From Hydractinia symbiolongicarpus (Eukaryota; Cnidaria; Hydrozoa; Anthoathecata; Hydractiniidae): a stretch of DNA of 64,000 nucleotides. Both the position numbers and the translations under genes were made by a program. The notes below the pieces were generated by a model that did no database searches, was not told where the DNA came from, and saw only the letters and a program-made list of their open reading frames with translations. The stretch is from positions 29,861,501 through 29,925,500 of the forward strand of contig NC_079881.1 of NCBI RefSeq assembly GCF_029227915.1, read 5' to 3'. Shown one piece after another: positions 40,278 to 53,399 of this stretch (the first letter of the stretch is position 1; the number at the start of each line of letters is the position of its first letter).

Positions 40278-40739
40278 AAAGCATATAAAGAAAGTACCCA
40301 GGGTGTAAACTCATTTCCCGAACGATTTTTTAAATTTATTTTTTCACCACTAAAACGCATGAGACTTGTAGTTTTTAAAAATGTTTTCATTTTTGATGAG
40401 ACGCTGAATAAAAGAAGTTTAATCGCCGGCAAACGAAAACCTGCGATTTCCCGTAAATCCCGGACTCGGCCCGTATAGTCAAAAGTATACAAAGAAAGTA
40501 CCCAGGGTGTAAACTCATTTCCCGAACGATTTTTTAAATTATTTTTTCACCACTAAAACGCATGAGACTTGTAGTTTTTAAAAATGTTTTCATTTTTGAT
40601 GAGACGCTGAATAAAAGAAGTTTAATCGCCGGCAAACGAAAACCTGCCATTTCCCGTAAATCCCGGACTCGGCCCGTATAGTCAAAAGTATACAAAGAAA
40701 GTACCCAGGGTGTAAACTCATTTCCCGAACGATTTTTTA

Positions 40740-41970
40740 AATTATTATTTCACCACTAAAGCCCATGAGACTTGTAGTTTTTAAAAATGTTTTCATTTTT
40801 GATGAGACGCTTAATAAAAGAGTTTAATCGCCGGCAAATGAAATCCCGCGATTTCCCGTAAATCCCGGGCTTGGCCCGTATAGTCGAATGTATACAAAGA
40901 AAGTACCCAGGAAGTAAACTCATTTCCCGAACGATTTTTTGAATTTTTTTTTCACCACTAAAACGCATGAGACTTGTAGTTTTCAAAAATGTTTTCATTT
41001 TTGATGAGACGCTTAATGAAAGAGGTTTAATTGCCCGCAAACGAAAACCCGCGATTTCCCGAAAATCCCGCGCTTGGCCCGTATAGTCGAATGTTTACAA
41101 AGAAAGTACCCTGTGAGTAAACTCATTTCCAGAACGATTTTTTAAATTATTTTTTCACCACTAAAACGCATGAGACTTGTAGTTTTCAAAAATGTTTTCA
41201 TTTTTGATGAGACGCTGAATAAAAGAAGTTTAATCGCCGGCAAACGAAAACCTGCGATTTCCCGTAAATCCCGGACTCGGCCCGTATAGTCAAAAGTATA
41301 CAAAGAAAGTACCCGGGGTGTAAACTCATTTCCCGAACGATTTTTTAAATTATTATTTCACCACTAAAGCCCATGAGACTTGTAGTTTTTAAAAATGTTT
41401 TCATTTTTGATGAGACGCTTAATAAAAGAGTTTAATCGCCGGCAAATGAAATCCCGCGATTTCCCGTAAATCCCGGGCTTGGCCCGTATAGTCGAATGTA
41501 TACAAAGAAAGTACCCAGGAAGTAAACTCATTTCCCGAACGATTTTTTGAATTTTTTTTTCACCACTAAAACGCATGAGACTTGTAGTTTTCAAAAATGT
41601 TTTCATTTTTGATGAGACGCTTAATGAAAGAGGTTTAATTGCCCGCAAACGAAAACCCGCGATTTCCCGAAAATCCCGCGCTTGGCCCGTATAGTCGAAT
41701 GTGTACAAAGAAAGTACCCTGTGAGTAAACTCATTTCCAGAACGATTTTTTAAATTATTTTTTCACCACTAAAACGCATAAGACTTGTAGTTTTCAAAAA
41801 TGTTTTCATTTCTGATGAGACGCTGAATAAAAGAAGTTTAATCGCCGGCAAACGAAAACCCGCGATTTCCCGTATATCCCGGGCTTGGCCCGTATAGTCA
41901 AAAGTATACAAAGATAGTACCCAGGGAGTAAACTCATTTCCCGAACGATTTTTTAATTTATTTTTTCACC
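40740..41970 (-). repeat. Satellite B HOR: three-unit block duplicated (608 bp offset)
   Basis: Segments starting near 40756 and 41364 are almost identical for about 600 bp. Both carry GGCAAATGAAATCCCGCG, GTCGAATGTATAC, GATTTTTTGAATTTTTTTTTC, AATTGCCCGCAAACG and CCCTGTGAGTAAAC. A third related copy begins near 43391, which is 2027 bp (ten units) from the second. Confidence 0.8.
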
Positions 41971-44865
41971 ACTAAAACGCATGAGACTTGTAGTTTTCAA
42001 AATGTTTTCATTTTTGATGAGACGCTGAATAAAAGAAGTTTAATCGCCGGCAAACGAAAACCTGCGATTTCCCGTAAATCCCGGACTCGGCCCGTATAGT
42101 CAAAAGTAGACAAAAAAAGTACCCAGGGAGTAAACTCATTTCCCGAACGATTTTTTAAATTATTTTTTCACCACTAAAACGCATGAGACTTGTAGTTTTC
42201 AGAAATGTTTTCATTTTTGATGAGACGCTTAATGAAAGTGGTTTAATCGCCGGCAAACGAAAACCTGCGATTTCCCGTAAATCCCAGACTCGGCCCGTAT
42301 AGTCAAAAGTATACAAAGAAAGAACCCAGGGTGTAAACTCATTTCGCGAACGATTTTTTAAATTATTTTTTCACCACTACAACGCATGAGACTTGTAGTT
42401 TTTAAAAATGTTTTCATTTTTGATGAGACGCTGAATAAAAGAAGTTTAATCGCCGGCAAACGAAAACCCGCGATTTCCCGTAAATCCCGGACTCGGCACG
42501 TATAGTCAAAAGTATACAAAGAAAGTACCCAGGGAGTAAACTCATTTCCCGAACGATTTTTTAAATTATTTTTTCACCACTACAACGCATGAGACTTGTA
42601 GTTTTTAAAAATGTTTTCATTTTTGATGAGACGCTGAATAAAAGAAGTTTAATCGCCGGCAAACAAAAATCCACGATTTCCCGTAAATCCCGGGCTTGGC
42701 CCGTATAGTCGAATGTATACAAAGAAAGTACCCAGGGAGTAAACTCATTTCCCGAACGATTTTTTAAATTATTTTTTCACCACTAAAACGCATGAGATTT
42801 GTAGTTTTTAAAAATGTTTTCATTTTTGATGAGACGCTGAATAAAAGAAGTTTAATCGCCGGCAAACGAAAACCTGCGATTTCTCGTAAATCCCGGACTC
42901 GGCCCGTATAGTCAAAAGTATCCAAAGAAAGTACCCAGGGTGTAAACTCATTTCCCGAACGATTTTTTAAATTGTTTTTTCACCACTAAAACGCATGAGA
43001 CTTGTAGTTTTTAAAAATGTTTTCATTTTTGATGAGACGCTTAATAAAAGAGTTTAATCGCCGGCAAATGAAATCCCGCGATTTCCCGTAAATCCCGGGC
43101 TTAGCCCGTATAGTCGAATGTATACAAAGAAAGTACCCAGGAAGTAAACTCATTTCCCGAACGATTTTTTGAATTTTTTTTTCACCACTAAAACGCATGA
43201 GACTTGTAGTTTTCAAAAATGTTTTCATTTTTGATGAGACGCTGAATAAAAGAAGTTTAATCGCCGGCAAACGAAAACCTGCGATTTCCCGTAAATCCCG
43301 GACTCGGCCCGTATAGTCAAAAGTATACAAAGAAAGTACCCGGGGTGTAAACTCATTTCCCGAACGATTTTTTAAATTATTATTTCACCACTAAAGCCCA
43401 TGAGACTTGTAGTTTTTAAAAATGTTTTCATTTTTGATAAGACGCTTAATAAAAGAGTTTAATCGCCGGCAAATGAAATCCCGCGATTTCCCGTAAATCC
43501 CGGGCTTGGCCCGTATAGTCGAATGTATACAAAGAAAGTACCCAGGAAGTAAACTCATTTCCCGAACGATTTTTTGAATTTTTTTTTCACCACTAAAACG
43601 CATGAGACTTGTAGTTTTCAAAAATGTTTTCATTTTTGATGAGACGCTTAATGAAAGAGGTTTAATTGCCCGCAAACGAAAACCCGCGATTTCCCGAAAA
43701 TCCCGCGCTTGGCCCGTATAGTCGAATGTGTACAAAGAAAGTACCCTGTGAGTAAACTCATTTCCAGAACGATTTTTTAATTTATTTTTTCACCACTAAA
43801 ACGCATGAGACTTGTAGTTTTCAAAATGTTTTCATTTTTGATGAGACGCTGAATAAAAGAAGTTTAATCGCCGGCAAACGAAAACCTGCGATTTCCCGTA
43901 AATCCCGGACTCGGCCCGTATAGTCAAAAGTAGACAAAAAAAGTACCCAGGGAGTAAACTCATTTCCCGAACGATTTTTTAAATTATTTTTTCACCACTA
44001 AAACGCATGAGACTTGTAGTTTTCAGAAATGTTTTCATTTTTGATGAGACGCTTAATGAAAGTGGTTTAATCGCCGGCAAACGAAAACCTGCGATTTCCC
44101 GTAAATCCCAGACTCGGCCCGTATAGTCAAAAGTATACAAAGAAAGAACCCAGGGTGTAAACTCATTTCGCGAACGATTTTTTAAATTATTTTTTCACCA
44201 CTACAACGCATGAGACTTGTAGTTTTTAAAAATGTTTTCATTTTTGATGAGACGCTGAATAAAAGAAGTTTAATCGCCGGCAAACGAAAACCCGCGATTT
44301 CCCGTAAATCCCGGACTCGGCACGTATAGTCAAAAGTATACAAAGAAAGTACCCAGGGAGTAAACTCATTTCCCGAACGATTTTTTAAATTATTTTTTCA
44401 CCACTACAACGCATGAGACTTGTAGTTTTTAAAAATGTTTTCATTTTTGATGAGACGCTGAATAAAAGAAGTTTAATCGCCGGCAAACAAAAATCCACGA
44501 TTTCCCGTAAATCCCGGGCTTGGCCCGTATAGTCGAATGTATACAAAGAAAGTACCCAGGGAGTAAACTCATTTCCCGAACGATTTTTTAAATTATTTTT
44601 TCACCACTAAAACGCATGAGACTTGTAGTTTTCAAAAATGTTTTCATTTTTGATGAGACGCTGAATAAAAGAAGTTTAATCGCCGGCAAACGAAAACCTG
44701 CGATTTCTCGTAAATCCCGGACTCGGCCCGTATAGTCAAAAGTATCCAAAGAAAGTACCCAGGGTGTAAACTCATTTCCCGAACGATTTTTTAAATTGTT
44801 TTTTCACCACTAAAACGCATGAGACTTGTAGTTTTTAAAAATGTTTTCATTTTTGATGAGACGCT
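41940..44865 (-). repeat. Satellite B HOR: ~1.1 kb blocks 1824 bp (nine units) apart
   Basis: The rare variant CAAAAGTAGACAAAAAAAG occurs at 42101 and 43925, and ATCCCAGACTCGG at 42281 and 44105. Both pairs are 1824 bp apart. Blocks of about 1.1 kb (roughly 41940-43040 and 43765-44865) share AGAACCCAGGG, TTTCGCGAACG, TCGGCACGTATAG and AAAATCCACG in the same order. Confidence 0.82.
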
Positions 44866-45229
44866 TAATAAAAGAGGTTTAATCACCGGCAAACGAAATC
44901 CCGCGATTTTCCGTAAATCCGGGGCTTGGCCCGTATAGTCGAATGTATACAAAGAAAGTACCCGGGAAGTAAACTCATTTCCCGAACGATTTTTTAAATT
45001 GTTTTTTCACCACTAAAACGCATGAGACTTGTAGTTTTTAAAAATGTTTTCATTTTTGATGAGACGCTTAATAAAAGAGGTTTAATCGCCGGCAAACGAA
45101 ATCCTGCGATTTCCCGTAAATCCCGGATTCGGCCCGCATAGTCAAAAGTATACAAAGAAAGTACCCGCGGTGTAAACTCATTTCCCGAACGATTTTTTAA
45201 ATTATTATCTCACAACTAAAGCCCATGAG

Positions 45230-46440
45230 ACTTGTAGTTTTTAAAAATGTTTTCATTTTTGATGAGGCGCTTAATAAAAGAGGTTTAATCGCCGGCAAAC
45301 GAAATCCCGCGATTTCCCGTAAATCCCGGGCTTGGCCCGTATAGTCGAATGTATACAAAGAAAGTACCCAGGAAGTAAACTCATTTCCCGAACGATTTTT
45401 TAAATTTTTTTTTCACCACTAAAACGCATGAGATTTGTAGTTTTCAAAAATGTTTTCATTTTTGATGAGACGCTTAATGAAAGAGGTTTAATCGCCGACA
45501 AACGAAAACCCGCGATTTCCCGTAAATCCCAGGCTTGACCCGTATAGTCAAAAGTATACAAAGATAGTACCCAGGGAGTAAACTCATTTCCCGAACGATT
45601 TTTTAATTTATTTTTTCACCACTAAAACGCATGAGACTTTTAGTTTTCAAAATTGTTTTCATTTTTGATGAGACGCTGCATAAAAGAATTTTAATCGCCG
45701 GCAAACGAAAACCTGCGATTTCCCGTAAATCCCGGACTCGGCCCGTGTAGTCAAAAGTATACAAAGAAAGTACCCAGGAAGTAAAATAATTTCCCAAACG
45801 ATTTTTCAAATTATTATTTCACCACTAAAGCCCACGAGACTTGTAGTTTTTAAAAATGTTTTCATTTTTGATGAGACGCTTAATAAAAGAGGTTTAATCG
45901 CCGGCAAACGAAATCCCGCGATTTCCCGTAAATCCCGGGCTTGGCCCGTATAGTCGAATGTATACAAAGAAAGTACCCAGGAAGTAAACTCATTTCCCGA
46001 ACGATTTTTTAAATTTTTTTTTCACCACTAAAACGCATGAGATTTGTAGTTTTCAAAAATGTTTTCATTTTTGATGAGACGCTTAATGAAAGAGGTTTAA
46101 TCGCCGACAAACGAAAACCCGCGATTTCCCGTAAATCCCGGGCTTGACCCGTATAGTCAAAAGTATACAAAGATAGTACCCAGGGAGTAAACTCATTTCC
46201 CGAACGATTTTTTAATTTATTTTTTCCCCACTAAAACGCATGAGACTTGTAGTTTTCAAAATTGTTTTCATTTTTGATGAGACGCTGCATAAAAGAATTT
46301 TAATCGCCGGCAAACGAAAACCTGCGATTTCCCGTAAATCCCGGACTCGGCCCGTGTAGTCAAAAGTATACAAAGAAAGTACCCAGGGAGTAAACTAATT
46401 TCCCAAACGATTTTTCAAATTATTATTTCACCACTAAAGC
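45230..46440 (-). repeat. Satellite B HOR: three-unit duplication (609 bp)
   Basis: GCCGACAAACGAAAACCCGC occurs at 45494 and 46103. Both copies also share CTTGACCCGTATAG, ACAAAGATAGTACCC, GACGCTGCATAAAAG and CCCAAACGATTTTTC, in matching order. Confidence 0.78.
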
Positions 46441-47879
46441 CCATGAGACTTGTAGTTTTTAAAAATGTTTTCATTTTTGATGAGACGCTGAATAAAAGAA
46501 GTTTAATCGCCGGCAAACGAAAACCCGCGATTTCCCGTAAATCCCGGACTCGGCCGGCATAGTCAAAAGTATACAAAGAAAGTGCCCAGGGAGTAAACTC
46601 ATTTCCCGAACGATTTTTTAAATTATTTTTTCACCACTACAACGCATGAGACTTGTAGTTTTTAAAAATGTTTTCATTTTTGATGAGACGCTGAATAAAA
46701 GAAGTTTAATCGCCGGCAAACAAAAATCCGCGATTTCCCGTAAATGCCGGTCTCGGCCCGTATAGTCAAAAGTATACAAGGAAAATACCCAGTGAGGAAA
46801 ATCATTTCCCTAACGAATTTTAAATTATTTTTTCACCACTAAAACGCATGAGACTTGTAGTTTTTAAAAATGTTTTCATTTTTGATGAGACGCTGAATAA
46901 AAGAAGTTTAATCGCCGGCAAACGAAAACCTGCGATTTCCCGTAAATCCCGGACTCGGCCCGTATAGTCAAAAGTATACAAAGAAATTACCGGGGTGTAA
47001 ACCCATTTCCCGAACGATTTTTTAAATTGTTATTTCACCACTAAAGCCCATGAGACTTGTAGTTTTTAAAAATGTTTTCATTTTTGATGAGACGCTTAAT
47101 AAAAGAGTTTAATCGCCGGCAAACGAAATCTCGCGATTTCCCGTAAATCCCGGGCTTGGCCCGTATAATCGAATGTATACAAAGAAAGTACCCAGGAAGT
47201 AAACTCATTTCCCGAACGATTTTTTAAATTTTTTTTTCACCACTAAAACGCATGAGACTTGTAGTTTTCAAAAATGTTTTCATTTTTGATGAGACGCTTA
47301 ATGAAAGAGGTTTAATCGCCGGCAAACGAAAACCCGCGATTTCCCGAAAATCCCGCGCTTGGCCCGTATAGTCGAATGTGTACAAAGAAAGTACCCTGTG
47401 AGTAAACTCATTTCCAGAACGATTTTTTAAATTATTTTTTCACCACTAAAACGCATAAGACTTGTAGTTTTCAAAAATGTTTTCATTTCTGATGAGACGC
47501 TGAATAAAAGAAGTTTAATCGCCGGCAAACGAAAACCCGCGATTTCCCGTAAATCCCGGTCTTGGCCCGTATAGTCAAAAGTATACAAAGATAGTACCCA
47601 GGGAGTAAACTCATTTCCTGAACGATTTTTTAATTTATTTTTTCACCACTAAAACGCATGAGACTTGTAGTTTTCAGAAATTTTTTCATTTTAGATAAGA
47701 CGCTTAATGAAAGTGGTTTAATCTCTGGCAAACGAAAACCTGCGATTTCCCGTAAATCCCAGACTCGGCCCGTATAGTCAAAAGTATACAAAGAAAGAAC
47801 CCAGGGTGTAAACTCATTTCGCGAACGATTTTTCAAATTATTTTTTCACCACTACAACGCATGAGACTTGTAGTTTTTA

Positions 47880-50800
47880 AAAATGTTTTTATTTTTGATG
47901 AGACGCTGAATAAAAGAAGTTTAATCGCCAGCAAACGAAAATCCGCGATTTCCCGTAAATCCCGGTCTCGGCCCGTATAGTCAAAAGTATACAAGGAAAG
48001 TACCCAGTGAGTAAACTCATTTGCCTAACGAAGTTTTAAATTATTTTTTCACCACTAAAACGCATGAGACTTTTAGTTTTCAAAAATGTTTTCATTTTTG
48101 ATGAGACGCTGAATAAAAGAAGTTTAATCGCCGGCAAACGAAAACCTGCGATTTCCCGTAAATCCCGGACTCGGCCCGTATAGTCAAAAGTATACAAAGA
48201 TAGTACCCAGGGAGTAAACTCATTTCTCGAACGATTTTTTAAATTATTTTTTCACCACTACAACGCATGAGACTTGTAGTTTTCAGAAATCTTTTCATTT
48301 TTGATGAGACGCTGAATAAAAGAAGTTTAATCGCCGGCAAACGAAAATCCGCGATTTCCCGTAAATCCCGATCTCGGCCCGTATAGTCAAAAGTATACAA
48401 AGAAAGTACCCAGGGTGTAAACTCATTTCCCGAACGATTTTCTAAATTATTTTTTCACCACTACAACGCATGAGACTTGTAGTTTTTAAAAATGTTTTCA
48501 TTTTTGATGAGACGCTGAATAAAAGAAGTTTAATCGCCGGCAAACGAAAACCTGCGATTTCCCGTAAATCCCGGACTCGGCCCGTATAGTCAAAAGTATA
48601 CAAAGAAAGTACCCAGGGTGTAAACTCATTTCCCGAACGATTTTTTAAATTATTTTTTCACCACTAAAACGCATGAGACTTGTAGTTTTTAAAAATGTTT
48701 TCATTTTTGATGAGACGCTGAATAAAAGAAGTTTAATCGCCGGCAAACGAAAACCTGCGATTTCTCGTAAATCCCGGACTCGGCCCGTATAGTTAAAAGT
48801 ATCCGAAGAAAGTACCCAGGGTGTAAACTCATTTCCCGAACGATTTTTTAAATTGTTTTTTCACCACTAAAACGCATGAGACTTGTAGTTTTTAAAAATG
48901 TTTTCATTTTTGATGAGACGCTTAATAAAAGAGGTTTAATCGCCGGCAAACGAAATCCCTCGATTTTCCGTAAATCCGGGGCTTGGCCCGTATTGTCGAA
49001 TGTATACAAAGAAAGTACCCAGGAAGTAAACTCATTTCCCGCACGATTTTTTAAATTTTTTTTTCACCACTAAAATGCATGAGACTTGTAGTTTTCAAAA
49101 ATGTTTTCATTTTTGATGAGACGCTGAATAAAAGAAGTTTAATCGCCGGCAAACGAAAACCTGCGATTTCCCGTAAATCCCGGACTCAGCCCGTATGGTC
49201 AAAAGTATACAAAGAAAGAACCCAGGGTGTAAACTCATTTTGCGAACGATTTTTTAACTTATTTTTTCACCACTACAACGCATGAGACTTGTAGTTTTTA
49301 AAAATGTTTTCATTTTTGATGAGACGCTGAATAAAAGAAGTTTAATCGCCGGCAAACGAAAATCCGCGATTTCCCGTAAATCCCGGTCTCGGCCCGTATA
49401 GTCAAAAGTATACAAGAAAAGTACCCAGTGAGTAAACTCATTTGCCTAACGAAGTTTTAAATTATTTTTTCACCACTAAAACGCATGAGACTTGTAGTTT
49501 TCAAAAATGTTTTCATTTTTGATGAGACGCTGAATAAAAGAAGTTTAATCGCCGGCAAACGAAAACCTGCGATTTCCCGTAAATCCCGGACTCGGCCCGT
49601 ATAGTCAAAAGTATACAAATATAGTACCCAGGGAGTAAACTCATTTCTCGAACGATTTTTTAAATTATTTTTTCACCACTACAACGCATGAGACTTGTAG
49701 TTTTCAGAAATCTTTTCATTTTTGATGAGACGCTGAATAAAAGAAGTTTAATCGCCGGCAAACGAAAATCCGCGATTTCCCGTAAATCCCGATCTCGGCC
49801 CGTATAGTCAAAAGTATACAAAGAAAGTACCCAGGGTGTAAACTCATTTCCCGAACGATTTTTTAAATTATTTTTTCACCACTACAACGCATGAGACTTG
49901 TAGTTTTTAAAAATGTTTTCATTTTTGATGAGACGCTGAATAAAAGACGTTTAATCGCCGGCAAACGAAAACCTGCGATTTCCCGTAAATCCTGGACTCG
50001 GCCCGTATAGTCAAAAGTATACAAAGAAAGTACCCAGGGTGTAAACTCATTTCCCGAACGATTTTTTAAATTATTTTTTCACCACTAAAACGCATGAGAC
50101 TTGTAGTTTTTAAAAATGTTTTCATTTTTGATGAGACGCTGAATAAAAGAAGTTTAATCGCCGGCAAACGAAAACCTGCGATTTCTCGTAAATCCCGGAC
50201 TCGGCCCGTATAGTCAAAAGTATCCAAAGAAAGTACCCAGGGTGTAAACTCATTTCCCGAACGATTTTTGAAATTGTTTTTTCACCACTAAAACGCATGA
50301 GACTTGTAGTTTTTAAAAATGTTTTCATTTTTGATGAGACGTTTAATAAAAGAGGTTTAATCGCCGGCAAACGAAATCCCGCGATTTTCCGTAAATCCGG
50401 GGCTTGGCCCGTATAGTCGAATGTATACAAAGAAAGTACCCAGGAAGTAAACTCATTTTCCGAACTATTTTTTAAATTTCTTTTTCACCACTAAAATGCA
50501 TGAGACTTGTAGTTTTCAAAAATGTTTTCATTTTTGATGAGACGCTGAATAAAAGAAGTTTAATCGCCGGCAAACGAAAACCTGCGATTTCCCGTAAATC
50601 CCGGACTCGGCCCGTATAGTCAAAAGTATACAAAGATAGTACCCAGGGAGTAAACTCATTTCTCGAACGATTTTTTAAATTATTTTTTCACCACTACAAC
50701 GCATGAGACTTGTAGTTTTCAGAAATCTTTTCATTTTTGATGAGACGCTGAATAAAAGAAGTTTAATCGCCGGCAAACGAAAATCCGCGATTTCCCGTAA

Positions 50801-52300
50801 ATCCCGATCTCGGCCCGTATAGTCAAAAGTATACAAAGAATGTACCCAGGGTGTAAACTCATTTCCCGAACGATTTTTTAAATTATTTTTTCACCACTAC
50901 AACGCATGAGACTTGTAGTTTTTAAAAATGTTTTCATTTTTGATGAGACGCTGAATAAAAGACGTTTAATCGCCGGCAAACGAAAACCTGCGATTTCCCG
51001 TAAATCCTGGACTCGGCCCGTATAGTCAAAAGTATACAAAGAAAGTACCCAGGGTGTAAACTCATTTCCCGAACGATTTTTTAAATTATTTTTTCACCAC
51101 TAAAACGCATGAGACTTGTAGTTTTTAAAAATGTTTTCATTTTTGATGAGACGCTGAATAAAAGAAGTTTAATCGCCGGCAAACGAAAACCTGCGATTTC
51201 TCGTAAATCCCGGACTCGGCCCGTATAGTCAAAAGTATCCAAAGAAAGTACCCAGGGTGTAAACTCATTTCCCGAACGATTTTTTAAATTGTTTTTTCAC
51301 CACTAAAACGCATGAGACTTGTAGTTTTTAAAAATGTTTTCATTTTTGATGAGACGTTTAATAAAAGAGGTTTAATCGCCGGCAAACGAAATCCCGCGAT
51401 TTTCCGTAAATCCGGGGCTTGGCCCGTATAGTCGAATGTATACAAAGAAAGTACCCAGGAAGTAAACTCATTTTCCGAACTATTTTTTAAATTTCTTTTT
51501 CACCACTAAAATGCATGAGACTTGTAGTTTTCAAAAATGTTTTCATTTTTGATGAGACGCTGAATAAAAGAAGTTTAATCGCCGGCAAACGAAAACCTGC
51601 GATTTCCCGTAAATCCCGGACTCGGCCCGTATAGTCAAAAGTATACAAAGAAAGTACCCAGGGTGTAAACTCATTTCCCGAACGATTTTTTAAATTATTT
51701 TTTCACCACTAAAACGCATGAGACTTGTAGTTTTTAAAAATGTTTTCATTTTTGATGAGACGCTGAATAAAAGAAGTTTAATCGCCGGCAAACGAAAACC
51801 TGCGATTTCTCGTAAATCCCGGACTCGGCCCGTATAGTCAAAAGTATCCAAAGAAAGTACCCAGGGTGTAAACTCATTTCCCGAACGATTTTTTAAATTG
51901 TTTTTTCACCACTAAAACGCATGAGACTTGTAGTTTTTAAAAATGTTTTCATTTTTGATGAGACGTTTAATAAAAGAGGTTTAATCGCCGGCAAACGAAA
52001 TCCCGCGATTTTCCGTAAATCCGGGGCTTGGCCCGTATAGTCGAATGTATACAAAGAAAGTACCCAGGAAGTAAACTCATTTTCCGAACTATTTTTTAAA
52101 TTTCTTTTTCACCACTAAAATGCATGAGACTTGTAGTTTTCAAAAATGTTTTCATTTTTGATGAGACGCTGAATAAAAGAAGTTTAATCGCCGGCAAACG
52201 AAAACCTGCGATTTCCCGTAAATCCCGGACTCGGCCCGTATAGTCAAAAGTATACAAAGAAAGTACCTGGGGTGTAAACTCATTTCCCGAACGATTTTTT
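47880..52300 (-). repeat. Satellite B HOR region with five- and three-unit periods
   Basis: CGAACTATTTTTTAAATTTC occurs at 50461, 51476 and 52085, giving offsets of 1015 bp (five units) and 609 bp (three units). Other markers recur in register: TTTCTCGAACG, CAGAAATCTTTTC, TCCCGATCTCGG, AAGACGTTTAATC and GAGACGTTTAATAAAAG. The neighbouring 47.9-50.1 kb stretch has the same variants in a related order. This is the most homogenised part of the B array. Confidence 0.8.
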
Positions 52301-53399
52301 AAATTATTATCTCACCACTAAAGCCCATGAGACTTGTAGTTTTTAAAAATGTTTTCATTTTTGATGAGACGCTTAATAAAAGAGGTTTAATCGCCGGCAA
52401 ACGAAATCCCGCGATTTCCCGTAAATCCCGGGCTTGGCCCGTATAGTCAAAAATATACAAGGAAAGTACCCAGTGAGTAAACTCATTTCCCTAACGAATT
52501 TTTAAATTATTTTTTCACCACTAAAACGCATGAGACTTGTAGTTTTCAAAAATGTTTTCATTTTTGATGAGACGCTGAATAAAAGAAGTTTAATCGCCGG
52601 CAAACGAAAACCTGCGATTTCTCGTAAATCCCGGACTCGGCCCGTATAGTCAAAAGTATTCAAAGAAAGTACCCAGGGTGTAAACTCATTTCCCGAACGA
52701 TTTTTTAAATTGTTTTTTCACCACTAAAACGCGTGAGACTTGTAGTTTTTAAAAATGTTTTCATTTTTGATGAGACGCTTAATGAAAGAGGTTTAATCGC
52801 CGACAAACGAAAACTCGCGATTTCCCGTAAATCCCGGGCTTGACCCGTATAGTCAAAAGTATAAAAAGATAGTAACCAGGGAGTAAACCGATTTCCCGAA
52901 CGATTTTTTAATTTATTTTTTCACCACTAAAACGCATGAGACTTGTAGTTTTCAAAATTGTTTTCATTTTTGATGAGACGCTGAATAAAAGAATTTTAAT
53001 CGCCGGCAAACGAAAACCTGCGATTTCCCGTAAATCCCGGACTCGGCCCGTGTAGTCAAAAGTTTACAAAGAAAGTACCCAGGGAGTAAACTAATTTCCC
53101 AAACGATTTTTTAGATTATTATTTCACCACTAAAGCCCATGAGACTTGTAGTTTTTAAAAATGTTTTCATTTTTGATGAGACGCTGAATAAAAGAAGTTT
53201 AATCGCCGGCAAACGAAAACCCGCGATTTCCCGTAAATCCCGGACTCGGCCGGTATAGTCAAAAGTATACAAAGAAAGTACCCAGGGAGTAAACTCATTT
53301 CCCGAACGATTTTTTAAATTATTTTTTCACCACTACAACGCATGAGACTTGTAGTTTTTAAAAATGTTTTCATTTTTGATGAGACGCTGAATAAAAGAA

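Noticed and set aside
48876-49285. Plus-strand reading frames of 65-68 codons at 48876-49073 and 49079-49285
   Set aside because: Chance frames within single satellite B units, starting at the same CATGAGACTTG position and ended by ordinary unit variants. No sign of coding constraint.
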